Of a DNA stretch of 64,000 nt, positions 27,763-38,400 are shown piece after piece (position 1 is the stretch's first letter; every line of letters starts with the position of its first letter). The notes beneath the pieces were generated by a model that saw nothing but the letters and a program-made list of their open reading frames with translations, had not been told where the DNA came from and did no database searches. A program made the position numbers and the translations under genes. Origin of the DNA: CADCWN01 sp046328475 (GTDB lineage: Bacteria > Chloroflexota > Chloroflexia > Thermomicrobiales > CADCWN01); NCBI GenBank assembly GCA_046328475.1, contig JAXLWN010000006.1, positions 62,001 to 126,000 on the forward strand, in the 5' to 3' direction.

Positions 27763-27975
27763 ATGGATGAATTGTGGACCGCATTCGTCGTCGTCGATCA
27801 GGTCAGTGGCGGCAAAACACTCCAGGCGCTCTACGACCGCGCCGGCGACGAGCCGAAACGCCCGCTCCGCCGCGCCCTCGCAACCGCCCTCCGCTGGCTC
27901 GCGGCGCACCTCGCCCCGCTCCCCGACACCCCGCCCGCCGCGCCGCCGCTGACCGAAGTCCCAACACTCCTCTAA
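27763..27975 (+). CDS. Small protein of unknown function, paralogue 2
   Basis: A 70-residue protein with ribosome site cggaggtggcac. It begins MDELWTAFVVVDQVSGGKTL and shares the amphipathic helix LATALR-xx-A-xx-LAP with the preceding gene. It is followed by a hairpin that would terminate the two-gene transcript. Function unknown. Confidence 0.7.
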   Translation: MDELWTAFVVVDQVSGGKTLQALYDRAGDEPKRPLRRALATALRWLAAHLAPLPDTPPAAPPLTEVPTLL

Positions 27976-27981
27976 ACACCC

Positions 27982-28013
27982 GTGCGGGGCCACGCACCCA
28001 CGCGGCCCCGCAC
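27982..28013 (+). terminator. 10-bp GC hairpin after the small-protein pair
   Basis: gtgcggggcc (27982-27991) pairs with ggccccgcac (28004-28013), seven bases after the stop of the second small gene. Confidence 0.6.
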
Positions 28014-28025
28014 CACCCCTCCCCA

Positions 28026-28057
28026 ATTCGTCATTCGTCATTCGTCATTCGTCATTC
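28026..28057. repeat. Heptamer tract (attcgtc) containing the CoA-ligase stop codon
   Basis: Four exact copies at 28026-28053 plus a partial fifth. The minus-strand TGA of the CoA ligase (28052-28054) lies inside the tract. The same heptamer occurs at 44655-44682 and in the mosaic at 56133. Confidence 0.92.
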
Positions 28058-29542
28058 CCGCAGCCTGAATCGCTGAATCTTCCCCGTCGCCGTCTTCGGC
28101 AACTCATCCACAAATTCCACCCAGCGCGGGCGCTTATACTCCGCCATCTGCTCCCGGCAATACGCGATCAACTCCGCCGCCAGCGCCTCCGACGACACAA
28201 ACCCGGCGCGCAGCGCCACAAACGCATGCGGCTTGATCAGCTCCGAGCCATCCGCCCGCCCGATCACCGCGCACTCCAGCACCGCCGGGTGCCCCAGCAG
28301 CGTGCTCTCCACCTCGTTCGGCGACACCCAGATGCCGCCAACCTTCAGCATGTCGTCCGACCGCCCCGCGTGCCAGTAATACCCATCGGCGTCCACCACG
28401 TACTTATCCCCGGTGAAACACCACTCTCCCCGAAACGTCTGCTTGCTCTTCTCATACTGGTGCAGATACGACAGCGCCAGCGTCGGCCCATTCACCAGCA
28501 GGTTGCCGACCTCCCCCTGCGCCACTGGCTGCCCCGCGTCATCCACCAGCCGCACCGCAAATCCCGGCACCGGCTTGCCGCTACTCCCCGGCCGAATATC
28601 ACCCGGCCGATTCGACACAAAGATGTGGTAGACCTCGGTCGAGCCGATCCCATCGATGATGTCAAGCCCCGTCCGCCCCTTCCAGGCGTGCCAGATCGGC
28701 GCGGGCAGCGCCTCCCCCGCCGACACGCACAGCCGCAGCGACGACAGGTCGTAGCTATCGAAATCGGCCAGCGCCATCGACGCCGCATACCCGGTCGGCG
28801 CGTTATAGAGAATCGTCGGCTTAAAGCGCTGCACCAGCTCCAGGATCCGCGCCGCCAGCCTCGGCGGTCCCGCGTAGAGCACGCAACTCGCCCCCACATA
28901 CCAGGGGAAAATCAAATTGCCGCCCGTCCCGAACGTGAAAAAGAGCTTTGCCAGCGCAAAGGTCCGATCCTCCTCGCGCAGCCCCAGCACATTCACCCCC
29001 CACAGCTGCGCCGTGAGCGGATAATCCTTGTGCGCGTGCAGGATCCCCTTCGGCTCCCCCGTCGTGCCGCTCGAATAATTCAGCGAGCAGAAATCTTCCC
29101 GGTGCGTCTCCGCCGCCGCCAACTCCGCCGACTGCCCACCGATCCACTCTTTAAACGTCCGATCCCCCTCCGATGCCCGCTCCCCAATGACCACCACCAG
29201 CTCCAGGCCCGGCAACCCCTCACGAATCTCGGCAATCGCCGCCACCAGTGACTCGTGCACGATCAGCACCCGCGCCCGGCAATCGCGCAACATATAGGCA
29301 TAGTCGCGCGGCCTCAGCAGCGTATTCAGCCCGACCGCAATCGCGCCGATCTTCACAATCCCGAAGAACGACGTCACCCACTCCGCGCCATCGAGCGCCA
29401 GAATCGCCACATAGTCGCCAAACCGGACCCATCCCCCAGCAGCGCATTCCCAGCAGTTCCGCCTCTCGGCAACCTCCCGAAACGTCAGCTCGCGCTCCTC
29501 GCTATGCAGCGCCACCTTCTCCGCCCGCCCCGGCAAATTCAC
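28052..29542 (-). CDS. Aryl-CoA ligase, benzoate/2-aminobenzoate-CoA ligase family
   Basis: An adenylate-forming ligase (496 residues visible). Motifs: LNYSSGTTGEPKG (P-loop, about 155-167), IDGIGSTEVYHIF (A5), CFTGDKYVVDADGYYWHAGR (A7) and the C-terminal catalytic Lys in PKTATGKIQRF. The pattern GGIWVSPNEVES and GSTEVYH fits the benzoate-CoA ligase group. The likely N terminus VDVPLFYNAVDIL is in another frame upstream of about 29540, so the start is frameshifted and the full gene probably begins near 29600. It activates an aromatic acid to its CoA thioester; neighbours suggest salicylate or anthranilate. Its stop lies in a heptamer repeat. Confidence 0.88.
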   Translation of the reverse strand: MNLPGRAEKVALHSEERELTFREVAERRNCWECAAGGWVRFGDYVAILALDGAEWVTSFFGIVKIGAIAVGLNTLLRPRDYAYMLRDCRARVLIVHESLVAAIAEIREGLPGLELVVVIGERASEGDRTFKEWIGGQSAELAAAETHREDFCSLNYSSGTTGEPKGILHAHKDYPLTAQLWGVNVLGLREEDRTFALAKLFFTFGTGGNLIFPWYVGASCVLYAGPPRLAARILELVQRFKPTILYNAPTGYAASMALADFDSYDLSSLRLCVSAGEALPAPIWHAWKGRTGLDIIDGIGSTEVYHIFVSNRPGDIRPGSSGKPVPGFAVRLVDDAGQPVAQGEVGNLLVNGPTLALSYLHQYEKSKQTFRGEWCFTGDKYVVDADGYYWHAGRSDDMLKVGGIWVSPNEVESTLLGHPAVLECAVIGRADGSELIKPHAFVALRAGFVSSEALAAELIAYCREQMAEYKRPRWVEFVDELPKTATGKIQRFRLRE

Positions 29543-29645
29543 TCAAAATATCAACCGCGTTATAGAAAAGCGGCACATCGACACCTGCATCATCACCCAC
29601 CCCTCCGCGAACTCCGGTTCCAGGTTCCAAATTCCTCCCACCCAA

Positions 29646-29731
29646 CATTGAACTTTGAACTTTGAACCCCTCCTCGTTACTCGTTCCTCGTTACTCCCCG
29701 TCCACTCACGACTCACGTCTCACGACTCACG
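29646..29731. repeat. Three kinds of short tandem repeat; RidA stop inside the last
   Basis: Heptamers ttgaact (about 29646-29668), then cgttact (about 29675-29696), then four copies of actcacg/tctcacg (29704-29731). The minus-strand stop of the ridA-like gene (29727-29729) is within the last unit. Confidence 0.88.
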
Positions 29732-30121
29732 TCTCCGAAATCACCGCCATCCCCTCCATCTCAATCACCGCCTCATCCTGAAACAACGCCACAATCTCAA
29801 ACAGCGCCATCGTCGGGTAATACCCCCGGAAATACTCCCGAAACAACGCCCCCAACGGCTTCAACTGCGCCCGGTACTCATCGATCCGTCGCCCATTCAA
29901 CTTCACAATATCCCGCATCGTCCCACCAGCCGCGCCCACCACCACCGCAAATTGCTCAACACCTGCCCGCACTGCCCACCAGATCCCCCGGTGCCACGAT
30001 CCGCCCATCCGCCCCACTCGCATCTGCCCGCCAGAAACAGCAACCGCCCCCTCGGTCACAATCCCATGATTAAACCACTCGGCCGCGCCAGCATCGGCGG
30101 ATTCACAATCTCCTTCACCAT
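29727..30121 (-). pseudogene. RidA (YjgF/UK114) family enamine deaminase, frameshifted
   Basis: ATG 30121 (ggaggaggtggtgg upstream) gives MVKEIVNPPMLARPSG; after a shift near 30077 the sense continues GIVTEGAVAVSGGQ, then two or more shifts (about 29900-30010) lead to AAGGTMRDIVKLN and finally RMDEYRAQLKPLG, FREYFRGYYPTMALFEIVAL. Repaired length is about 130 residues, normal for RidA. The conserved Arg of this family should lie at YRGYYPT-like YFRGYYP. RidA proteins hydrolyse reactive enamines/imines to ketones plus ammonia. Its place beside an aryl-CoA ligase and a monooxygenase/reductase suggests deamination of an aminated intermediate. Confidence 0.8.
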
Positions 30122-30168
30122 CCCCACCACCTCCTCCGCACCACCGCCACCCGCGCCCCCGTTCCCCA

Positions 30169-30319
30169 CCCTCTCCCTTCAGGGGAGAATCGCGCCGCCG
30201 CAGCGGCGGGGAAGATCTACCTCGCGCCTGCCACCGCACTGCGCCATCGCCTTACACTCGCGATAGTTCTTCCCCCTCTCCTCGCGGGAAAGGGGTGCCG
30301 CCGTAATGGCGGGGTGCGG
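30169..30319. repeat. Two copies of a ccctctccc / ggggtg double-hairpin repeat
   Basis: Copy one is 30169-30223 (stems ctcccttcaggggag and cgccgccgcagcggcg); copy two is 30271-30319 (ccctctcctcgcgggaaaggg and tgccgccgtaatggcggggtg). Two more lie at 32181-32232 and 32281-32328. Confidence 0.8.
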
Positions 30320-30320
30320 C

Positions 30321-30348
30321 TGATCTCTGATCTCTGATCTCTGATCTC
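30321..30348. repeat. Four perfect heptamers (tgatctc)
   Basis: Four exact tandem copies, ending seven bases downstream of the enoyl-CoA hydratase stop codon (minus strand, 30356-30358). Confidence 0.92.
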
Positions 30349-30355
30349 TCGCCCC

Positions 30356-31161
30356 CTACCTCCCCACAAACCTCGGCCTCGCCTTCTCCAAAAACGCCTC
30401 ATAGAAAATCCGGTGATCCTCCGCCATCAGCAGCAACGCCTGCGCCTGCGCCTCGGCCTCCAGCGCCGACGCCAGATCCATCTGCCACTCGTTGTTCACC
30501 ATCCGCTTCGTCATCCCCAGCGCCATCGTCGGCCCCTGCGCCAGCCGCTTCGCCCACGCCTGCGCCGTCGGCAGCAACTCCTCGTGCGGCACCACCCGAT
30601 TCGCCAACCCGTAGCGATCCGCCGTCGCCGCATCGACCGTATCCCCGAACAGCAGCAACTCCAGCGCCCGCCCCTGCCCCACAATCTTCGGCAACAGAAA
30701 CGCCGCGCCCATATCGGCCCCCGTCAGCCCCACCTTCGTGAACAGAAACGCAATCCGCGCCTTTTCCGACAAAATCCGCAAATCCGACGCCAGCGCGATC
30801 ACCGACCCCGCGCCCGCCGCCATCCCATTGATCGCCGCGATGATCGGCTTATCCAGCAGCCGCATATTCCCCACGACCGCGCCCGTCATCCGCGCAAAAT
30901 CGAGTGCCCCTTCACATCCCGCTGCAACAGCTCCCCGATAATCGTATGCACATCGCCACCCGAGCAGAACGCCTCCCCCGCCCCGGTCAGCACCAGCACC
31001 TTCACATCATCGTCATACCGTAACGCCTCCAACAAATCCCGAAACTGCGCATACACCTCAAACGTCAGCGCATTCAGCACCTCTGGCCGGTCAAACGTGA
31101 CCGTCGCCACCCCATCCCCAACCTCATACCGAAACCCATATTCCACAGCCACACCCCACAC
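30356..31161 (-). pseudogene. Enoyl-CoA hydratase/isomerase, one frameshift
   Basis: The N-terminal part (YEVGDGVATVTFDRPEVLNA to GEAFCSGGDVHTI) and the C-terminal part (ARMTGAVVGNMRLLDKPIIA, AAGAGSVIALASDLRILSE, GLTGADMGAAFLLPKIVG) are in different frames joined near 30905; repaired, it is a normal crotonase of about 265 residues. The oxyanion-hole peptides FCSGGDV and GMAAGAGS are intact, and the catalytic-Glu position after GLTG reads ADMGAAF (Asp), which departs from the hydratase consensus. The start among GTG codons 31146-31161 is uncertain. It probably handles the ring-derived CoA intermediate of the adjacent aryl-CoA genes. Confidence 0.85.
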
Positions 31162-31222
31162 TAACTATCCGCCTGCGCGAGCTTCGCCAGTGCCGTCACA
31201 AGCCCTACTCGCTTCCCCTGCT

Positions 31223-31300
<78 letters not shown>

Positions 31301-32070
31301 CTAAAACATCACCGCCCCCCATCCACATTGATCGCCTGCCCCCGTAATTCCCCCACTCCCCTCCTGCGCCAGGAACAACGCCACCGCCGCCACCTCCTCC
31401 GGCGTCACCAACCGCCGCTGCGGACTCAGTTGCTCCAGCGACGCTGCCGCGCCTTCGCCTCATCCATCCCCGTCCGCGCCACAATATTCGCGATCGTCCC
31501 CTCCGTCATCGGCGTATCCACATACCCGGACAGACCGCATTCACCGTAATCCCCAATAGCACCAGCTCCGCCGCCAGCGCCCGCGTCAACCCCAGCACCC
31601 GTGCTTCGCCGCCGTATACGCCGCAATATACCGGCCACCACTCTTCTCGCCGCGATCGACGCGATCATGATGATCACCAGACCGCTGCTCCACCATCCCC
31701 GGCACAAACGCCTTCGTCACCAGATACGCACTCGTCAATTCACCGCCAGCATCGAATGCCACAACGCATCCGGGTGCCCCACAAACTGCAAGCTCCCCGC
31801 CGCCCCCCGCATTATTCACCAGCACATCCACCCCACCAACCTCGGCCACCACCCCGCTCCCGCAACCCCTCCACCTGCCCGCATCCGTCACATCGCACGG
31901 AATCGCAATCGCCCGCCCGCCAACTGCCTCAACCTCCCCCACCACCCCGCGCAAATCCGCCGACTCGCGCCACCGCCACCACCATCGCCCCGCCCCCGCA
32001 AACGCCAACACCAGCGCCCGCCCAATCCCCCGACTCGCCCCCGTAATCACCGCCGCTTCCCATCCACCAT
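31301..32070 (-). pseudogene. Short-chain dehydrogenase (SDR), multiply frameshifted
   Basis: ATG 32070 with aggag upstream. Segments in different frames assemble to a classical SDR: VITGASRGIGRALVLAFAGA (cofactor motif), GGVDVLVNNAGG, then the catalytic YxxxK in AAYTAAKHG, then LGITVNAVCPGYVDTP and MTEGTIANIVARTG, and finally a C terminus GQAINVDGG. At least six single-base deletions, mostly in C or G runs, break it. Repaired length is about 255 residues. As part of the ligase/RidA/hydratase group it may act as a beta-oxidation-type 3-hydroxyacyl-CoA dehydrogenase; this is inference. Confidence 0.8.
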
Positions 32071-32180
32071 CACGCTGTTCTCCTCAGCCAAGGCTGTAAT
32101 CGAGCGACAGCCGTCTCTCCGTGCAACGTCGAGCAGCACGCACACTTCCGCCCGTTAGCCACCAATCGTTGGATAGTACC

Positions 32181-32328
32181 TTCCCCCTCTCCTCATCAGG
32201 GGAGGTGCCGCCCGCAGGCGGCAGGGGTGGGGTTAACTCATACCTCGCAATCCCCACCATGCGTCAGTCAGAATTGCATCCCCTCTCCTTGCGGGAGAGA
32301 AGCGCCACCACAACGGCGGGGTGAGGTC
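32181..32328. repeat. Two more copies of the ccctctccc / ggggtg double-hairpin repeat
   Basis: Copies at 32181-32232 (ccctctcctcatcaggggagg, gccgcccgcaggcggc, ggggtgggg) and 32281-32328 (ccctctccttgcgggagag, ggcggggtgagg). They fill the divergent spacer 32071-32501 between the SDR and the hydroxylase; no promoter was seen there. Confidence 0.8.
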
Positions 32329-32395
32329 CATCCGCTCAAAAATCCGCCCAGTCCATTATACTGCCGACAGCGCAACCACCCGGCCCGAAACCTAA

Positions 32396-32490
32396 CCGGC
32401 GCCGGGTACCCGCAGTGGGTGGGGTTTCGTGGCCCGCAGGCCCTCAGGCGCGGTTTCAACCGCCGATGCGTCGGTTCAACCGCCAATGCC
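32396..32490. repeat. Variant REP-like repeat
   Basis: Contains gccgggtacccgcagtgggt and the inverted pair gcggtttcaaccgc; related to the second half of the repeat at 25267-25347 but lacking the agtccgc hairpin. It ends 11 bases before the hydroxylase gene. Confidence 0.65.
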
Positions 32491-32501
32491 CCGAGCACAC
32501 C

Positions 32502-34862
32502 ATAGAGAATCACCATCATCGGCGGCGGCCCCGGCGGACTCCTACTTCGCCCTCCTCGCCAAAGAAGCCTGGCCCGACTACGACATCACCGTCTATGAGC
32601 GCAATCGCGCCGACGATACCTTCGGTTTCGGCGTCGTCTTCTCCGACGAAACCCTCGGCACCTTCCGCGACCACGACCGCCCCTCCTATGAGATGATCCG
32701 CCGCAGCTTCGCCTACTGGGACGACGTCGAAGTCCACTACGGCAACGAAATCATCCGCTACGGCGGCAACAACTTCTGCGGCTGCTCCGCCAGCAACTCT
32801 GCACCTCCTCCAGACCCGCTGCCGCGAACTCGGCGTGACAATGTGCTTCCAGCACCCCGTCGACGACCTCGCCCAGTTCGCCGACAGCGACCTGATCGTC
32901 GCCGCCGACGGCATCAACAGCGCCATCCGCACCCGCGACCAGGCCCACTTCGGCACCACCGTCGATCTTCGCCCCAACAAATTCTGCTGGCTCGGCTCCA
33001 CCAGGCCGCTCGACGCCTTCACCTTCTACTTCAAGGAGACCCCGCACGGCATCGTGATCGCCCACACCTACCAGTACGCACCCAACAGCAGCACCTGGGT
33101 GATCGAACTCACAGGGGAAACCTGGACCGCCCTCGGCTTCGACACCATGTCCGAACCCGAATACATCGCCGCCCTGGAAACCCTCTTCGCCAACGAACTC
33201 GCCGGGCACCCCCTGATCGGCAACCGCTCCGTCTGGCGCAACTTCCCCACCATCCGCAACGCCCGCTGGGTCAAGGACAACCTCGTCCTGCTCGGTGACG
33301 CCAAAGCCACCGCCCACTACTCGATCGGTTCCGGCACAAAACTCGCAATGGAAGACGCCATCGCCCTCTTCGAATCCCTCCGCGCCCGCGACGCCATCCC
33401 CGCCGCCCTCGCCGACTTCGAGCGCGACCGCCGCGACGAGGTCGAGAAGACCCAGCACGCCGCCGAAGTCTCGCTCGCCTGGTTCGAGCACGTCGCCCGC
33501 TACTGGGGCATGCCCCCCGAGCAATTCGCCTTCGGCCTGATGTCCCGCTCCAAGCAAATCACCTACGAAAACCTCCTCCTGCGCGACGAAGCCTTCGTCC
33601 AGCGTGTCGAAGCCGACTTCCGCGACCGGGCGAAAGCCGCAGGCTACCGCGTCGGCCCGAGCACCCCCGCCATGTTCACCCCCTTCCGCCTGCGCGAGAT
33701 GACCCTCGAAAACCGCGTCGTCGTCTCCCCGATGGCGCAATACATGGCGGTCGATGGCGTCCCGAACGAGTGGCATTATGTCCACCTCGCCAGCCGCGCC
33801 ATCGGCGGTGCGGGCCTCATCTTCGCCGAGATGACCTGCCCCGCCCCCGACGCCCGCATCACCCCCGGCTGCACCGGCCTCTACACCGAGGAGCAGCGCG
33901 ACGCCTGGGCGCGCATCGTGGACTTCGTCCACCGCCACAGCCGCGCCAAAATCTGCCTGCAACTCGGCCACGCCGGGCGCAAGGGCTCTACCCAACTCGG
34001 CTGGGAGGACGCCGACCATCCCCTCCCCGACGACAACTGGCCCCTCGTCTCCGCCTCCCCGCTCCCCTACTTCCCCGACAGCCAGGTCCCCCAGGAGCTA
34101 ACCCGCGCCGACATGGCCCGCATCACCGCCGAATTTGTCCAATCGGCCCGCTACGCCGAGCAGGCCGGCTTCGACATGCTCGAAATCCACATGGCGCACG
34201 GCTACCTGCTCGCCAGCTTCATCTCCCCGCTCACCAACCGCCGCACCGACGCATACGGCGGCGGCATCGCGAACCGCGCCCGCTTCCCACTCGAACTCTT
34301 CCGCGCCGTCCGCGCCGTCTGGCCCGCGCACAAGCCGATGTCCGCCCGCATCTCCGGCACCGACTGGCACCCCGACGGCCTCACCGACGCCGACCTCATC
34401 CACCTCGCCACAGCCCTCAAAGACGCCGGTGCCGACCTGATCGACGTCTCCGCCGGGCAGACGATCCCCGACCAGCGCCCCGTCTACGGCCGCATGTTCC
34501 AGACCCACCTCGCCGACGCCGTCCGCAACGAAGCCGACATCGCCACGATGGCCGTCGGCAACATCACCACCGCCGACCAGGTCAACACCATCCTCCTGCA
34601 AGGCCGCGCCGACCTCGTCGCCCTCGCCCGCCCCCACCTCACCGACCCCTACTTCACCCTCCGCGCCGCCACCCAGCACGACCATCGCCGCCAATATTGG
34701 CCCAACCCCTACCACCCCGGCCGCGACCAGATCTACCGCCTCGCCGCCCGCGACCTCGCCGACCAGCGCGCCCAACGCCTCGCCCTCCGCCCCCAAACCC
34801 ACCGCGCCCCCCCGACGAACCCTAACGTCGCGTCCCTATCGAGGGCAGAGCGTCCCCTTTGA
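32502..34862 (+). CDS. Fused FAD monooxygenase / old yellow enzyme (salicylyl-CoA 5-hydroxylase or 2-aminobenzoyl-CoA monooxygenase/reductase type), frameshifted at 5' end
   Basis: About 780 residues when repaired. The N-terminal half is a class A flavin monooxygenase: ITIIGGGPGGL (FAD motif, about 32511-32542), YERNRADDTFGFGVVFSDET, a DG motif in DLIVAADGINSAIRTRD and the GD motif in LVLLGDAKATAHYSIGSG. The C-terminal half (from MFTPFRLREMTLENRVVVSP) is an OYE TIM barrel with LQLGHAGRKGS, HMAHGYLLASFISPLTNRR and TDAYGG. This fusion is known for salicylyl-CoA 5-hydroxylase and 2-aminobenzoyl-CoA monooxygenase/reductase. Frame errors lie at about 32503 (destroying the start codon), 32542 and 32775-32795; after 32835 the frame is clean. 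Divergent from the ligase/RidA/hydratase/SDR genes. Confidence 0.88.
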
Positions 34863-34900
34863 TCCTGAACAACCACCTTCGATCCTGAACAACCACCTTC
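34861..34900. repeat. Exact 20-base tandem duplication
   Basis: gatcctgaacaaccaccttc occurs at 34861-34880 and again at 34881-34900, starting inside the stop codon (34860-34862) of the monooxygenase gene. Confidence 0.95.
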
Positions 34901-35046
34901 CCCGGCGACCGCACGGCCATCCACCACCCGACCGCACCTACCCCAGCTTTCTCCCAACGTGGCATGTTTTGCCCTCCTCGACGGGTACGTTAAAGGAGCG
35001 GCACCAAACCGCCCAGGCCGCGCCGTACCCAAACCACGGAGGCACC

Positions 35047-35244
35047 ATGACCACGAACCTCACCCCGAGCACCGCCTTAAAGTCCCCCACCTGTGGGGGA
35101 TTTAGGGGGCCAACCCCGGCCCAGCCACACACCTTTACCAGCGCCACTCAACAAAAGTCCCCCCAGCATTGGGGGGACTTAGGGGGGCCTCCCCGCGCCC
35201 ACGCCACCCGCATCGCCCCACCAGGGGAAGGCAGAAAAAAGTGA
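35047..35244 (+). CDS. Doubtful 65-residue ORF built over hairpin repeats
   Basis: The ATG has a good site (acggaggcacc). The product is mostly the translation of two dispersed hairpins (KSPTCGGFRGPT and KSPQHWGDLGGPP). It may be the remains of a small gene invaded by the repeats, or not a gene. Confidence 0.25.
   Translation: MTTNLTPSTALKSPTCGGFRGPTPAQPHTFTSATQQKSPQHWGDLGGPPRAHATRIAPPGEGRKK
35079..35189. repeat. Two copies of an aagtcccccn...tagggggcc hairpin repeat
   Basis: Copy A 35079-35112 (stem tccccca/tggggga); copy B 35153-35189 (stem agtcccccca/tggggggact). They share the flanks aaagtcccc and ttaggggggcc and are in direct orientation 74 bases apart. Confidence 0.85.
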
Positions 35245-35476
35245 AAATGCAAAAACAAACCTACTTTTCCCGGCGTAACTCGCTTACACGTAACTCACTT
35301 GCACACTTACATCCCAACGCACTGACGCACTGACGCACTGACGCGCCGACACACAACCCCGTTTACCCCCTCCCCCTGGCCCCAACGTCACCCCCTCCGG
35401 TACGGTCGGTGGTACGTGCGGGGCATACCCGGAGCAGGTTACACACCGTACACTCAAGAAAACACCGCACCTGGTC

Positions 35477-38400
35477 GTGCCTGTAGATTGCCACCGTGAG
35501 ATCGCCGTGATAACGACGCTCGCCCGTTTCCGGGCAGCGCCCTGGCTGTTCTATCTAATCCCTGGTCTCCTCGTGACGGGGATCTACTTCGCGCTATCCT
35601 CCGCGCTCGCCCAGAACCTCACCTACGACGCCGTCGGACTCTCGGCGGTCATCGCCATCCTCGTCGGCATCCAGCTACACCGCCCTGCCCACCGCGCCCC
35701 CTGGTATCTCCTCGCCCTCGGCGACGGGCTCGCCGTCGTGGGCGACCTGATCTGGACCTACAACGAGAACATTCGCGGCATCGCGATCCCCTTCCCCTCG
35801 ATCGGCGACGCCCTCTACCTGGGCGGGCAGGGAATCTTCTGCCTCGGCGTGCTGCTGCTGCTCCGCAGCTACGCTCGCGGCCAGGATCGCGCCGCCTTGA
35901 TCGACGCCGCCATCCTCGCCACCGGCATCGGCGTCATCGCCTGGGTCTTCCTGATCGACCCGCAGTTGCACGACACCACCCGACCGCTGCTCGCCCGCCT
36001 CATCGCCAGCGCCTACCCCCTGGTGGATGTGCTAATCCTCACCGCAGCGATCCGCCTCTCCCTCGGCACGGGCCGCCCCACCACCGCCATCCGCCTCCTC
36101 ATCGCCACCCTGGCCGGCACCTTCGCAACCGACGTCATCTATGCCCTCCTCGTGGCGCGAGGGCAGTACCACACCGGCCACCCGGTTGACGCCGGCTGGC
36201 TGGTGGTCTACCTCCTGCACGGCGCGGTCGCGCTCCACCCTTCCATGCGCATCCGCCCCGCGTCGGCCGGATCAGGTGCCGAACTCCCGCCCGGCCGCCT
36301 GCCCCTACTGGCTCTCGCCGCCCTGACCGGCCCCGGCCTGCTGGCGCTCCAGGCCTGGCGCGGCGCGAACATCGACGTGCCGGTGATCGTGGTCGCCTCC
36401 GCCGCCCTCTTCCTGCTCGCACTCGGTCGCGTGCGCCTGCTCGCATCGTCCTCCCACCACCGCGAGGCCCATTTCCGCGCCCTCGTCCAGAGCGCCGCCG
36501 ATGGCATCGCCGTCGTCGGCGCGGATGGCGTCGCCCTCTACCAGAGCCCCGCAGCCACCGCGATCATCGGCTACCACCCCGGCGAACTGATCGGCCGCGA
36601 CATCTTCGCGCGCCTCCATCCCGCCGATCTGCCCGAGGCACAGCGCCTCTTCGCCGCCCTCCTCGCCGAGCCGGGCGACACCCAGATCGGCAACCTCCGC
36701 GTCCGACACGCCAACAACTCCTGGCGGATGCTGGAAGTGCGCGGCACCAACCTGCTCAGCGAACCGAGCGTCGGCGGCATCGTGCTCAACTACCGCGACA
36801 CCACCGAACGACACCAGGCCGAAGCCCTCCTGGCCAGCCAGGCCGCGATCCTCGAGCGCATCGCGCACGACGCCCCACTCTCCGAGACGCTGGCCTTGCT
36901 CGCCCAGGATATCGAGGCCGCGAGCGATGGTGCCCTGATCTCCGTCCGCTTGCTGGAAGCCGACGGCGCGACCCTCCACTGCGTCGCTGCCCCGAGCCTA
37001 CCGACCGCCTTCTCCGCAGCAACTGAGCGAATCCCGGTGGGCGAAGGCGTCGGCCTGCGGCACGGCCGCATTCCGCAGTACACCGGTGATCACCGCCGAT
37101 ATCGCGAACGACCCGTCGGATGGATTTCCGGATCACCCTCGCCCAGGGCTTGCGGGCCTGCTGGTCGATCCCCATCCTCTCCCGCGTCGAAGCCAACGAC
37201 GCGGGGGAATCCCGCCTGCTCGGCACCTTCGCGATGTACTACACCGCGCCGCGCCAACCGGGCGCGACCGATTGGCGGGCCATCGACCGCTCAGTTGGAC
37301 TCGCCGCCACCGCGATCGAGCGCTCCCGCGCGGCGGCGGCGCTCCGCGAGGAAGAACGCCGCTCGCGCGAACTCTACGCCGAGGCGCAGCGCCAGGCGCG
37401 CGAACTCGCCCTGCTCGACCAGGTCCGCACCGCCCTCGCCAGCGAACTCGATCCCAGGGCCGTCTATCGCACCATCGTCGAGGCGATCGCCGCCGCCCTC
37501 GTCTATCCGCGCGTCATCCTCTGCCTCATCCAGGGCGACGAAATCGTGCTGGAACACGCCTCCGGCTACGACCACCTGCGCGACCGCATGATCTTCCGCA
37601 TGCCACTCTCACAGGGCGTCATCGGCCGGGTCGCGCGCACCGGCGCACCCGCCCTCGTGACCAACGTCGCCGCCGACCCCGACTACCGCGACGTGGGCGA
37701 CGGCACCACGTCCGAGATCTGCGTCCCGCTCCGCGATGCCGGGCGCATCATCGGCGCGCTCAACGTCGAGGGCACGGGGACAAACTACCTCGGCGAGACG
37801 GATCTGCGCCTGATCACCGCGCTTGGCGAGCACGCCAGCCTCGCGATCGGCCGCGCCCGCCTCTACGCCGAGGCGCAACGCCAGGCCCAGGAGCTCGCGC
37901 TGCTCGACCGCGTCCGCACCGCCCTGGCGCGCGAACTCGCCCCCACGGCGGTCTTCCGCACGATCGTCGAGGCGATCGGTAGCATCTTCGGCCACACGCG
38001 CGTCAGCCTCTACCTGCTCGAAGGCGGCTACCTGGTGCGCCAATCGCTCACCGGGCCGGCCATCGATCGCTTCACCCGCTTGCCTATCGCGCGGGGCATC
38101 ATGGGGCGCGTGGCGCGCACCGGCCAGCCAATCCTGCTCGAGGACGTGGACACCGATCCAGAATTCATCCGCGTCGCCCCGGACATCATCTCCGAGGTCT
38201 GCGTGCCCCTCTTCGACGAGGGCCGGGTCGTCGGCGTGCTCAACCTGGAAAGCACCGACGGCATGCGCCTCGGCGAACCCGACCTGCGCCTGATGATCGC
38301 CCTCAGCGAACAAATCGGCATCGCCATCGGGCGCGCACGACACTACGCGGCGGCGCGTTCTAGCGCCGATAACCTCGCCGCCGCGCAACGCATCGCCCAC

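Larger units (their letters stand above)
34901..35476. other. 576-base non-coding region rich in repeats
   Basis: Holds the hairpin pair at 35079-35189, a tract of octamers (cgcactga, three copies around 35322-35348), an imperfect ttacacgtaactc repeat near 35282-35305 and a doubtful small ORF (35047). I see no riboswitch or clear promoter for the signalling gene downstream. Confidence 0.5.

Noticed and set aside
28026..28057. Possible CRISPR array at the heptamer tracts
   Set aside because: Units are 7-8 bases in direct tandem without spacers, and no cas genes are present.
32835..34862. Separate gene starting at ATG 32835
   Set aside because: The FAD-binding motif and early monooxygenase sequence are readable upstream in other frames, so this is the 3' part of a larger frameshifted gene.
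35380..35476. Possible cyclic-di-GMP riboswitch before the GGDEF/EAL gene
   Set aside because: I could not find the conserved core elements of either riboswitch class in the leader.
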